Shown here: piece after piece, positions 7,528-15,989 of the stretch | Numbering within the stretch: position 1 is the stretch's first letter | Layout of the letters: every line of letters begins with the position of its first letter | Source of the DNA: DAOUKH01 sp965207995 | Lineage (GTDB): Bacteria > Chloroflexota > Dehalococcoidia > SHYB01 | NCBI GenBank assembly: GCA_965207995.1 | Contig: OZ242299.1 | Location: 1,922,001 to 1,986,000 of the forward strand | DNA: 64,000 bases | Direction of reading: 5' to 3' | Notes under the pieces: generated by a model | The model's database searches: none | Seen by the model: only the letters and a program-made list of their open reading frames with translations | Told to the model about the DNA's origin: nothing | Program-made: the position numbers and the translations under genes

Positions 7528-8808
7528 ATGACCTTCCCGCTCAACGGTGTCCGTGTCCTCGACTTCACCTGGCTGAACGCCGGCGCCAAGGGGACGCGCC
7601 ACCTCGCGCTCTACGGCGCCGACGTCATCCACATCGAGTGGAAGGGCCGCCTCGATCTGCTCCGGCACAACCCTCCCTACCACGACGTCCCCGGCGACGC
7701 CTCGATGCCCAAGGCGGCCCCCGGCTACGATCACCTGGAGGTGCCCAGCGTCAACCGGGCCGTCAGCTTCAACAACAACCACGTTGGGAAGCGGGGCATC
7801 AGCCTCAACCTGCGCCACCCCAAGGGCAAGGCCATCTTCCGCGATTTAGTGAAGACCGCCGATGTCGTGGCCGACAACTTCACCGCGACGACGCTTGAAG
7901 GCTGGGGGTTCGGCCCCGAGGCGCTGGAGCGAATCAAGCCCGACATCATCTATGTGCAGGCGCCGGGCTTTGGGCGGCTGGGTCCTTACCAGGACTACCG
8001 GTCGTACGGGCCGACGGCGGCGGCGATATCGGGCCTAACCTGGCAGGGCGGCTTGCCTGACCGCTTCCCCTGCGGCTACGGCTTCTCGTACATGGACGTC
8101 TGCGGCCCGTACTTCCTGGCCATCGCGATCCTCTCGGCGCTGCGCCAGCGCAACCGCACCGGCCGGGGCGTGTACGTCGACTCCTCGCAGTGCGGCCCGG
8201 CCTTCCTGCTCACCGGGCCGACGCTGCTCGAATGGTCGGCGAACGGCGAGCGCTATTTCCGCAACGGCAACCGCTCCACCTACCTGCCCGCCGCCCCGCA
8301 CAACACGTACCGGTGCCGGGGCAAGGACGACTGGGTGGTCATCACCTGCTTCACCGACGAGCACTGGTGCGCGCTCGTGGACGAGATGGGGAGCCCCGCC
8401 TGGGCCGAGCGCGCCGAGTTCGAGACGGTGGATGGCCGCTTCGCGCGCCAGGATGAGCTCGACCCGCTGGTGGAAGCGTGGACGTCGGGCCGGGAGCGCT
8501 ACGAGGTGATGCGCCGTCTCCAAGCGGCAGGCGTGCCCGCGGCGGTCTGCCAGAACACGGCCGACCGGTACGAACGCGACCCACAACTGCGCCACAGGGG
8601 CTACTTCGCCCGCGTTCCCCACTCCGAAGTGCCGCCCTACGACACGGAAGGGCACCCAGGGCTCTTCTCGGAGACGCAGCCGTCGCCGTTGGGGAGGTCG
8701 GGAAGGGGCAGCGCGGTCTACGGTGAGGACAACGCGCGCATCTACGGCGAGCTGCTGGGGCTGAGCGCGGCCGACGTCGAAGCGCTCGAAGCCGAGGACG
8801 TGATCTGA
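7528..8808 (+). CDS. family III CoA-transferase (CaiB/BaiF), Asp-containing partner
   Basis: 426 residues. It has the family's N-terminal LNGVRVLDFTWL, the NFTATTLEGWGFG segment, the central ALRQRNRTGRG and C-terminal QLRHRGYF. By hand alignment with formyl-CoA transferase, the catalytic Asp corresponds to Asp190 in FSYMDVCGP, so it should form the acyl-CoA/aspartyl anhydride. It overlaps the following CoA-transferase gene by one base. That partner lacks the aspartate, so I infer that the two form one enzyme. The acyl donor and acceptor are unknown. Confidence 0.92.
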   Translation: MTFPLNGVRVLDFTWLNAGAKGTRHLALYGADVIHIEWKGRLDLLRHNPPYHDVPGDASMPKAAPGYDHLEVPSVNRAVSFNNNHVGKRGISLNLRHPKGKAIFRDLVKTADVVADNFTATTLEGWGFGPEALERIKPDIIYVQAPGFGRLGPYQDYRSYGPTAAAISGLTWQGGLPDRFPCGYGFSYMDVCGPYFLAIAILSALRQRNRTGRGVYVDSSQCGPAFLLTGPTLLEWSANGERYFRNGNRSTYLPAAPHNTYRCRGKDDWVVITCFTDEHWCALVDEMGSPAWAERAEFETVDGRFARQDELDPLVEAWTSGRERYEVMRRLQAAGVPAAVCQNTADRYERDPQLRHRGYFARVPHSEVPPYDTEGHPGLFSETQPSPLGRSGRGSAVYGEDNARIYGELLGLSAADVEALEAEDVI

Positions 8809-10040
8809 TGGACCGTCTCGCCGTTGGCGTCGGCCATCCGCTCACCGGTGTGCGCGTCGTGGAGGTGGGAGACGAGCGCGGCGCGTTCTGCGGCAAGCTG
8901 CTCGCCGGGCTGGGGGCGGACGTGGTGACCGTCGAGCCGCCCGAAGGCTCGCCGGGACGGTGCGTCGGGCCCTTCTACCGGGGCGAACCCGCGCCCGAAA
9001 CGAGCCTGTTCTGGTGGCACTACAACCAGGGCAAGCGAGGCGTCACGCTGGACGTTGAGCGCCCCGCCGGCATGGAGGCGCTGCGCCGCCTCCTGGAAGG
9101 CTGCGACATCCTCGTGGAAAGCCTGGGCCCAGGCGGACTGGAACGCCTCGTCCTGCCGTGGGAGCGGCTCCACGACGAGCTGCCCGGGCTCATCGTCCTT
9201 TCTCTCAGCGACTTCGGACTCGACGGGCCGTGGGCGGAGTACGAAGGCGGCGACCTCATCATGCTGGCCTTGGGCGGGCAGATGATGATTTCCGGCTATC
9301 TCTCGACGGAGCAGGGGGTGTGGGACACGCCGCCGATCGCGCCGCAGCCGCACCAGTCCTCGCACATCGCTGGCTGCTTGGGCGTCATGGACGTGCTGGC
9401 CGCCCTCGCCTACCGGGACGAGACGGGCCGCGGCCAGCGGATCGACCTGTCGTACCACGCCGCGGCCAACAACTGCACCGAGAACAACCTGTCGTGGTAC
9501 ATGGTCGCGGGGGCGATCAACGAGCGCACCCCGCTGTCGCCGGAGATGTTCAGCGCCGACGGCAAGTACATGCAGGTGATGCTGGGCCTCTTCCCTGGCG
9601 AGTGGGAGCGGGTCGTCGAGCTGCTCGACGAGTTCGGGATGGCGGAAGACCTGAAGGACCCGCGCTACGCCGACCCCACCTTTCGCAAGCAGCCGGAGGC
9701 GCGGCAGCACGTCGACGAGGTGGTGCAGGCCTTCCTGGCGACGCAGACCGTCGAGGACGCCTTCCACGCGGCGCAACGGCACGGCGTGATCTGGGCCCCA
9801 ATCCGGGAGGCCCACGAGAGTCTGGACGATCCGCATTTCAAGGAGCGGGGGAGCTTCACCAAGGTCGAGCACGCCGAGCTGGGCCGCTCCTTCGACTACC
9901 CCGGATCGCCGTGGGTCTCCGAGCGGCTACCGTGGCGGAACGGGCCGCGGGCTCCCTTCCTCGGCGAGCACAACGCCGAGATTCTCGGCGGCGAGCTCGG
10001 GCTGAGCTCGGACGAGATCGAGGCCGCCGGCGGGAGCTAG
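8808..10040 (+). CDS. family III CoA-transferase, partner lacking catalytic Asp
   Basis: 410 residues with the CaiB/BaiF fold: LTGVRVVEVGDERG, LGADVVTVEPP, a QGKRGVTLDVERPAG segment and YRDETGRGQRIDLS. At the position of the active-site Asp, hand alignment places Ser185 in PHQSSHIAG. The start ATG shares its A with the TGA stop of the previous gene, giving tight coupling. The most likely role is the inactive half of a two-subunit transferase with 7528-8808. The stop lies in a CTAG palindrome that also supplies the stop of the opposing gene. Confidence 0.88.
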   Translation: MDRLAVGVGHPLTGVRVVEVGDERGAFCGKLLAGLGADVVTVEPPEGSPGRCVGPFYRGEPAPETSLFWWHYNQGKRGVTLDVERPAGMEALRRLLEGCDILVESLGPGGLERLVLPWERLHDELPGLIVLSLSDFGLDGPWAEYEGGDLIMLALGGQMMISGYLSTEQGVWDTPPIAPQPHQSSHIAGCLGVMDVLAALAYRDETGRGQRIDLSYHAAANNCTENNLSWYMVAGAINERTPLSPEMFSADGKYMQVMLGLFPGEWERVVELLDEFGMAEDLKDPRYADPTFRKQPEARQHVDEVVQAFLATQTVEDAFHAAQRHGVIWAPIREAHESLDDPHFKERGSFTKVEHAELGRSFDYPGSPWVSERLPWRNGPRAPFLGEHNAEILGGELGLSSDEIEAAGGS

Positions 10041-11269
10041 GCGCGGTCGGCGAGCGTGTTCTGCGCGTCCGTGTTCTGGGGCGGATCGGGAAGCTGCGCC
10101 GGCCCGCCCTCGCGCGACGGCAGGATGATGGTCCCCTTGCCCGGCGTGGTGACCTCGCCGCGCTGGCTCTCGGCCCAAGTCTCCACCTCGACGCAGTAGT
10201 GCGGCCCTTCCCGGAACTTCCGCGCGACCTTCCCGCCGAACCACTGGATATCGCCGTGGTAGTTGAACTTGCGCATCTCGCATTCCATCTTCCACAGCCA
10301 AGCGTCGTCCCCCATCCAATCGGTGAGGTACTGGATGGTGTACTCGGCCCGCATCATGCCGTAGTCGTACGACATCGGCGTGCCGACCTTCTTGGCCCAG
10401 TCCTCCTCCCAGTGCATGCGCTGGACGGCCTCGGGGAAGCCGTAGCGTCCGGGGACGTAGAAGCGTGGCATGCGCTTCCGGTTCAGGTAGTTCATGCGGC
10501 CGGGGTTGATGCCGAACCCGCCCCAGCCGATGGCGATGTGAAAGCCGATGATGTCGACCATGGTGAGGGGGCCCTTCACCATTGGAGGAAGCGGCTCGCC
10601 TTCCTCGACATCCTCCCAGTAACGGGGCTCGGCGCCGCGGCGGTACTGGTTCTCGTAGACCTCGTCGATCTTGGCCACGTCCTCCTCGGAGTACATCCCC
10701 GGCTCGGTGGCCTTGTACTTGCCCTTCTTGGCCGCCGTGCCGCGCTCGGCGTGGATCATGAGGAAGCGGTAGGCGCCGATGTCCTCGCCGCGCGCGTTCA
10801 TGTACGAAGTCTGGTGCTTCACCATCACCGACTTGTTGGCGAAGGCGCTCTCCTTTTCGATCACGTCCGAGATGAACGACTTCTTGTGCAGCTGGTCGCC
10901 GGGGAAGATGGGGCGGTACCACTCGAACTCGAAGCCCGACTGGTACATGCCGATGCCCCGCAGAGCGCCGCGGCTCTTCTCCTTGATCTCCGGGAGCAGC
11001 ACGCCCGACTCGTCGAAGCCCATGGTGATGATGAACATGGGCGGGGCGATGACGCTGCGCCAGCGGCTCTCGGCGCCGTACTCGGGATCGATGTAAAGCG
11101 GGTTGTCGCTCCCGCAGTTGTGGAGGTAGCGGCGGAAGTCGTTGGGGTTGGCGACGGGGTGCCAGGGATACTCCGTGTTGGGCTCCGGCTGATTGATGAG
11201 CATCCGCATCTTTGCCACGTCTTCAGGCGTGATCTTGGCTGCGGTGTGCTTATCGGTCTTGGTGGTCAT
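10037..11269 (-). CDS. MaoC-like double-hotdog dehydratase
   Basis: 410 residues. The N-terminal half has a FAS1-type hotdog dehydratase look (YPWHPVANPNDFRRYLHNCG, then APPMFIITMGFDES and FEWYRPIFPGD). The C-terminal half contains MVKGPLTMVDIIGFH and GRMNYLNRKRMPRFYVPGRYGFPE, typical of the second hotdog in fused (R)-hydratase-like proteins. Such enzymes hydrate enoyl-CoA or open related thioesters. The N-terminal tail MTTKTDKHTAAK is polar. It is transcribed toward the CoA-transferase operon, with stop codons overlapping, and has its own strong promoter 125-150 bp upstream. Confidence 0.78.
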   Translation of the reverse strand: MTTKTDKHTAAKITPEDVAKMRMLINQPEPNTEYPWHPVANPNDFRRYLHNCGSDNPLYIDPEYGAESRWRSVIAPPMFIITMGFDESGVLLPEIKEKSRGALRGIGMYQSGFEFEWYRPIFPGDQLHKKSFISDVIEKESAFANKSVMVKHQTSYMNARGEDIGAYRFLMIHAERGTAAKKGKYKATEPGMYSEEDVAKIDEVYENQYRRGAEPRYWEDVEEGEPLPPMVKGPLTMVDIIGFHIAIGWGGFGINPGRMNYLNRKRMPRFYVPGRYGFPEAVQRMHWEEDWAKKVGTPMSYDYGMMRAEYTIQYLTDWMGDDAWLWKMECEMRKFNYHGDIQWFGGKVARKFREGPHYCVEVETWAESQRGEVTTPGKGTIILPSREGGPAQLPDPPQNTDAQNTLADRA

Positions 11270-11393
11270 TCGCTTCTCCTCAGATCTTGGGAGGTCGGCA
11301 GAAAAGAGAGGCGCACGGGGCTGCGGTTCACGGGTCCGGCATGGGGGAAACCGAGGCCGCCGCTTCAGTTAGCGCGCCCAAACAAGCGGGCGG

Positions 11394-11422
11394 AGTATAC
11401 CTAAGGCACCTAGGCGCGTCAA
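11394..11422 (-). promoter_or_regulatory. sigma70-type promoter for the MaoC-like gene
   Basis: Leftward TTGACG (11422-11417), 17 bp, TATACT (11399-11394). It sits in the gap after the aquaporin stop and leaves a leader of about 115 nt. One of the best consensus matches in the window. Confidence 0.6.
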
Positions 11423-11449
11423 CGCGGACCGGGGCGGGTAGCGGCCGGC

Positions 11450-12163
11450 CTACTCGCTCGCCGCCGGCTCCTCTTCGTCCTTCTCGGCGGCGTCCATGCG
11501 GTGGAGGAACTTGTAGAGCAACGCGCCGACGGCGGCGCCCAAGATCGGCCCCGCCCAGTAGACCCAGTGGTGCATAAGGACGCCGGAGGCGACGGCGGGG
11601 CCGAAGGAACGCGCGGGGTTCATCGAAGCGCCGCTGATGGGGCCGGCGTAGATCGCCTCAAGGGCCACGGTGGCCCCGATGGCGATGGCGGCGTTGCTCC
11701 TGATGATGCGCGTGTCCGTGGCCACGGCCATGATCACGAACATCAGGATGAAGGTCAGGAAGATCTCGAGACCGAAGGCCTGCCCCGCCGAGTTCCGAGG
11801 CAGCGTGGCCCCCACGTTCGCGATGTCGCTGAACATCCACCGGACGATCCCTGCCGCCAGCGCCGCGCCGCCAAGCTGCGCGCCCCAGTAGGGGACGATG
11901 TCCCGTATCGGGAAGTGACGGGTCAGCGCGAAGGCGAGGGTTACCGCCGGGTTGATGTGGGCGCCGGAGATGTGCCCCGTGGCGACGATAACGACCATGA
12001 CGACGAGCCCGAAGACGATGCCGATGCCGAGCGTGCCGATCGGGTCGCCGGTCTCGGCGTTGATGACGATGGCCCCAGCGCCCACGAAGACGAGGATGAA
12101 CGTGCCCACGAACTCGGTGAAGTACCGGGTGAGGTCTCTTCTCAAGTCGAACCGGTTGGTCAC
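11450..12163 (-). CDS. aquaporin / MIP-family channel
   Basis: 237 residues, six predicted membrane helices and two half-helices with NPA boxes at about residues 71-73 (GAHINPAVT) and 182-184 (GASMNPARS), a complete aquaporin signature. The second box is followed by Arg, as expected for the selectivity filter. The highly acidic tail ends KDEEEPAASE. GTG start after GGAGAAC. It is the last gene of the leftward operon that begins at 19332, 42 bp after an amidohydrolase; water, glycerol or a small metabolite could be the solute. Confidence 0.93.
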   Translation of the reverse strand: MTNRFDLRRDLTRYFTEFVGTFILVFVGAGAIVINAETGDPIGTLGIGIVFGLVVMVVIVATGHISGAHINPAVTLAFALTRHFPIRDIVPYWGAQLGGAALAAGIVRWMFSDIANVGATLPRNSAGQAFGLEIFLTFILMFVIMAVATDTRIIRSNAAIAIGATVALEAIYAGPISGASMNPARSFGPAVASGVLMHHWVYWAGPILGAAVGALLYKFLHRMDAAEKDEEEPAASE

Positions 12164-12205
12164 GTGTGATGTTCTCCAGCGGGCCGGCGGGTGTGCTGGG
12201 TTGGT

Positions 12206-13306
12206 CTAGAGGGGGAGGCCGTACTCGCGGATGGCGTTGCCTTTCAGGAGGGCATGCTTGTCGTCTTGGGTCACGTCGTGGAACATGCGGCTGATCGCCT
12301 CTTGCGATCCCGGCCAGAGGGTGTCGCTGTGGGGGTAGTCGGAGCTCCACATGGCGTTCTGCACGCCGATGGCTTGACGCAGCTCCACGCCGACGCGGTC
12401 TTGGATGAATGTGCCGAAGCAGTTGCGCCGCCAGAGCTCCGAGGGAGTCATGGTGATCGGCGGGCGCGTCCAGAAGCGGTGCTGCGCGAAGACCTGGTCG
12501 GCGCGCTCCAGCATATAGGGGACCCATCCCACGTTGCCCTCGACGTGTCCCACCCGGACGCGCGGCACGCGTTCGTAGAGCCCCGAAAAGAGCAGCTCGG
12601 CGGCGAGCTCGAATTGGGTCAACGCGCCGACGGTGAGCCAGGCGGCGGTCTTCTTGCGGCCCTCGTAGGGCAGCTTCGCGCCGCCGACGGTGATCCCTTC
12701 CCTGGCATGGAAGTGCAAGGGGACGTGCATCTCTTGGGCGGCCTCCCAGATCGGGTCCCAATAGGGCTCGCCGTAGGGGTGGATGTTCTGGGTGGTGGGC
12801 AAGACCGCGCCGACGAGGCCGATCTTCTTGATGCGCTCAAGCTCGGCGACGGCGCCGTCGATCTCGAAGATGGGGAGGAAGCCGATGCCGAAGAGCCGCC
12901 CCGGCGCCTGGGCGCAGAAGTCGGCGAGCCAATCGTTGTAGGCGCGGTAGAGAGCGAAGCGGAAGGCGATGTCGTCGGGCTGGCCGGGCGGGCCGCCGCC
13001 GTAGAGGACCTCCGCGATGACGCCGTCGATGTCCTGGTCCTTGAGGCGCTCGGCGGGGTCCCACCCTCCGGGCCGAGCGTCGGTGTTCTTCATACGCTCG
13101 CTGTACTCTTCGGGCCTGCGGCCGGCCATGGCGGCCAGCCCTTGGATGGGCGAGCGCCTCCCCTCGAAGATCATGTAGTCGGCGTCCTCGGCTTCATCGA
13201 GTACGGGGGCGCGGTCGCGGTAGTCCATGGGCAGGTAGCGGGCCCAATCGTCGATCGGGACGTTGACGTGCGAGTCGGCCGAGAGCGCTTCGCCGTTCGT
13301 GGTCAT
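12206..13306 (-). CDS. amidohydrolase family protein
   Basis: 366 residues of the amidohydro_2 TIM-barrel type, paralogous to 390-1502. It shows the D-x-H metal site in SADSHVNVP, two His in PLHFHAREG, a His in VGHVEGNVGW and the closing SSDYPHSDTLWPGS. The substrate is unknown; the family includes metal-dependent decarboxylases and C-C hydrolases. The ATG follows GGAGG 10 bp after the thiolase stop. Its position in an operon with enoyl-CoA hydratase, CoA-transferases and thiolase suggests action on a carboxylated degradation intermediate. Confidence 0.88.
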   Translation of the reverse strand: MTTNGEALSADSHVNVPIDDWARYLPMDYRDRAPVLDEAEDADYMIFEGRRSPIQGLAAMAGRRPEEYSERMKNTDARPGGWDPAERLKDQDIDGVIAEVLYGGGPPGQPDDIAFRFALYRAYNDWLADFCAQAPGRLFGIGFLPIFEIDGAVAELERIKKIGLVGAVLPTTQNIHPYGEPYWDPIWEAAQEMHVPLHFHAREGITVGGAKLPYEGRKKTAAWLTVGALTQFELAAELLFSGLYERVPRVRVGHVEGNVGWVPYMLERADQVFAQHRFWTRPPITMTPSELWRRNCFGTFIQDRVGVELRQAIGVQNAMWSSDYPHSDTLWPGSQEAISRMFHDVTQDDKHALLKGNAIREYGLPL

Positions 13307-13316
13307 CTTCCCCCTC

Positions 13317-14507
13317 CTACCCCATCGCGGTGTCGGCCCGTCCCAGCACGGTGACGGCGCCGGTGAACGATCCCGGGTAGCCGCCGAGGTTGTGGGTCAG
13401 GCCGATCTCGGCGTCCTTCACCTGCCGGGGCCCGGCCTTCGCCTGCAGCTGTTTGTAGATCTCGTAGATCATGCGGATGCCGCTGGCCCCGATGGGATGG
13501 CCGAAGCACTTCAGACCGCCGTCGGTGTTGACCGGGAGGTCTCCTTCGAGGGTGAAGGCCCCGGCCCTGACGTCGTCGGCGGCCTGGCCGCGCTCCGAGA
13601 ACCCCAGGTCCTCGTAGAGGATCATCTCGGTGATGGTGAAGCAGTCGTGGACCTCGGCGACACTGATTTCCTTGCGGGGGTCGGCGATGCCCGCCTGCTC
13701 GTAGGCTTCCTTGGCGGCGTGGACATTTTCGGGGAAGTAGGTGAACTCGGCGTCGCGGCGCAGCGTGCCTTGCTCCGCGCCCACCGCCAGGCCGAGTCCC
13801 TTCACGAGCACGTAGTCGTTGCGCATCGTGCGGGCGATGTCGGGGCGGGTGATGATGGCCACGGCGGCGCCGTCGCTGACGCCGCAACAATCGAAGAGGC
13901 CGAGCGGCCAGGCGATCATCGGCGCCCGCAGGGCCTGCTCGACGGAGATCTCCCGTTGGAAGTGGGCTTTGGGGTTGAGACTGCCGTTGTGGTGGTTCTT
14001 CACCGCGATCTGGGCGAGCGTCTCCTTGCCCTCGTCGAACGAGAGGCCGTAGCGGTCGAAGTAGGCGGTGGCCGCCAGGGCGAACTGCGCGGGCGGCGGA
14101 GCGGGCGACTCGACGTTGGTGTTGGGGAGGATGAGGGGGGAGGCGAGCCCGGTGAAGCCGGTGTCCTTGAGCTTCTCGACGCCGGCGACCATGACCACCT
14201 CGTAGGCTCCTGAGGCGACGGCGAAGCAGGCGTTGCGAAAGGCGTCGGTACCCGTGGCGCAGAAGTTCTCGACGCGGGTGATCGGGATGTAGTCGAGCTT
14301 CAGGGCCTTGGCGAGCGGCTGGCCGCTCCAGCCCGACAGCATCGTGCCGAGCCACGCTGCGTCGATGTCCTTGGCCTCGAGCCCGGCGTCCTCCAAAGCC
14401 TCGGCCGCGGCCTCGACCAGGAGGTCTTCGGGGCCCTCGCCCCAGCGCTCGCCGAACCTGGTGCACCCCATTCCTACGATGGCCACTCTGTCCGCGATTC
14501 CGCCCAT
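13317..14507 (-). CDS. thiolase / acetyl-CoA acetyltransferase-like protein
   Basis: 396 residues. The nucleophile Cys is in VENFCATGTDAF and the later GHPIGASGIRM matches the canonical thiolase His motif. LTHNLGG near the end occupies the place of the second Cys-containing loop, so the usual C-terminal Cys is replaced, as in the SCP-x-like branch. ATG start preceded by GAGAGG. It is 23 bp downstream of the ketosynthase-like/OB-fold fusion. The archaeal trio of thiolase, HMG-CoA synthase-like enzyme and OB-fold protein is mirrored here, with two of the three parts fused. Confidence 0.9.
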   Translation of the reverse strand: MGGIADRVAIVGMGCTRFGERWGEGPEDLLVEAAAEALEDAGLEAKDIDAAWLGTMLSGWSGQPLAKALKLDYIPITRVENFCATGTDAFRNACFAVASGAYEVVMVAGVEKLKDTGFTGLASPLILPNTNVESPAPPPAQFALAATAYFDRYGLSFDEGKETLAQIAVKNHHNGSLNPKAHFQREISVEQALRAPMIAWPLGLFDCCGVSDGAAVAIITRPDIARTMRNDYVLVKGLGLAVGAEQGTLRRDAEFTYFPENVHAAKEAYEQAGIADPRKEISVAEVHDCFTITEMILYEDLGFSERGQAADDVRAGAFTLEGDLPVNTDGGLKCFGHPIGASGIRMIYEIYKQLQAKAGPRQVKDAEIGLTHNLGGYPGSFTGAVTVLGRADTAMG

Positions 14508-14530
14508 TGCTCGCCTCTCTTCCTACACCC

Positions 14531-15964
14531 TTATCCGCCGCCGGCCCCATCCGCCCCGTTGGCGGGAGCGCGCACCGGCATCGACTTCCAGTAGTAGTTG
14601 TGAATCCCGTCGATGACGTCGAGCTTTCGGAAGGTCATCTCAACGGGCAGGCCCACGCGCACGTCTTCGATCTTGCGGTCGGTCATCATGATGAGCGCGC
14701 GGCCGCCGCCGTTGAAGTCGACGACGGTCAGCACCAGTGGCGTGTCCTGCGTTCCCGACACGTGGTCCATCGAGAAGGTCTTGATCACGCCGCCCTTGTC
14801 GGCCAGGCGGACCATCTCCCATTGATCGTCGGCGCGGCAGAAGGCGCAGACCTTCTGGGGCGGGTACTGGACCTCGCCGCAGGCGGTGCACTTGCCGCCG
14901 TGGAAGCGGATGTTGGCCTCCCGGTCGCGCCACGCGGCTTGTAGGGATATCGGCTGGGGGTCGGGGCGGCGTGGCGGCTCCTGCACGACCTGCCCCCGCC
15001 AGCGGAGATAGTCCTCGTACGAAGCAACGGAGAGTTTGCTGCCGACTAGCTCCATAGCGCTCATCGCGGGCTTGAACGCCTCCACGTCGGTCATCACCAG
15101 CGAGTAGGCGTCGGCGCCGTCCCCGTACCCCGCCAGCATGATGCGGTCGCTCGGCTTGGCCGTTTCCAGCGCCGCCGCGAGCAGCATCAGGGGGAAGGCG
15201 GCGCCGGTGTTGCCCACCGCGCCGTAGCCCGGCTCCTGCACCTGGGCGGCCTCGGCGCCCACGCGCCGCGCGATCTCCGCGTGGCGCCGGGGGTCGGGAC
15301 TGTAGTAGGCGAGCTTGGCGAAGTCCTTGGGCCCCTTGCCGAGCTTGCCGGCGAGGCCGGAGATGGCCTCCACCATGATCGGGACGTAGCCGGCCTCCAT
15401 GATGAAGCGGTCCTCGCCGGACCGCACGAACGCGTCGCGGCCCGAGCGCCACACGTCGACCATGTGGTCGGAAATGAAATGCGAGCCTTCGATCTCTGCG
15501 AGCACGCCGTCGGCGCCAACGAGCAGCGCCGCGGCGCCGTCGCCGAGATATGGTTCGAGCGGACTGCGCGGATAGGCCATGCGGCTGTCGGCGGCGACCA
15601 CGAGCACGTTCTCGGCGCGGCCCGACGCGACGGCGTCTCCGGCCATCTGCAGCGCGGACGTGCCGCAGCGTAGCGCGCCGCCGGTGTCATGCGAGAAGAG
15701 GTCGCGCCGCAGGTCGAGCGCCGCGGCCACCGTCGAGGCGCTCTGCTTCTCCCAGTAAGGAGCGGTCGTCGAAGCGAAGATCACGCCGTCGACGGCGGAG
15801 CGGTCGACGTTAGCGAGGCAATTCTCCCCGGCGGCGACCGCCATGGTGACGCTGTCCTCGTCGAAGTTGGCGACGGCGCGCTCACCGCGGACGTTCCACC
15901 CGGCCGTCTCCGCGGTCAGCCTGTGCCGGGGAACGTAGGCCCCGAACGCCTTGATCCCTACCAT
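14531..15964 (-). CDS. ketosynthase III/HMG-CoA synthase-like protein fused to Zn-ribbon OB-fold domain
   Basis: 477 residues in two modules. Residues 1 to about 320 resemble HMG-CoA synthase/KAS III: GAYVPRHRL at the start, the nucleophile Cys100 in GALRCGTSAL, PYLGDGAAALLVG and GYGAVGNTGAAFPLML. Residues about 340-460 are a DUF35 module with a zinc ribbon (Cys359, Cys362, Cys373, Cys376) and an OB fold (TPLVLTVVDFNGGGRALIMM). In archaea a separate OB-fold protein bridges thiolase and HMG-CoA synthase and channels acetoacetyl-CoA. Here the bridge is fused and the thiolase gene follows directly. The product need not be HMG-CoA; condensation or retro-cleavage of a degradation intermediate is equally possible. 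Confidence 0.85.
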   Translation of the reverse strand: MVGIKAFGAYVPRHRLTAETAGWNVRGERAVANFDEDSVTMAVAAGENCLANVDRSAVDGVIFASTTAPYWEKQSASTVAAALDLRRDLFSHDTGGALRCGTSALQMAGDAVASGRAENVLVVAADSRMAYPRSPLEPYLGDGAAALLVGADGVLAEIEGSHFISDHMVDVWRSGRDAFVRSGEDRFIMEAGYVPIMVEAISGLAGKLGKGPKDFAKLAYYSPDPRRHAEIARRVGAEAAQVQEPGYGAVGNTGAAFPLMLLAAALETAKPSDRIMLAGYGDGADAYSLVMTDVEAFKPAMSAMELVGSKLSVASYEDYLRWRGQVVQEPPRRPDPQPISLQAAWRDREANIRFHGGKCTACGEVQYPPQKVCAFCRADDQWEMVRLADKGGVIKTFSMDHVSGTQDTPLVLTVVDFNGGGRALIMMTDRKIEDVRVGLPVEMTFRKLDVIDGIHNYYWKSMPVRAPANGADGAGGG

Positions 15965-15989
15965 CCGCCATCCGCCTCGACCGCGTGCT

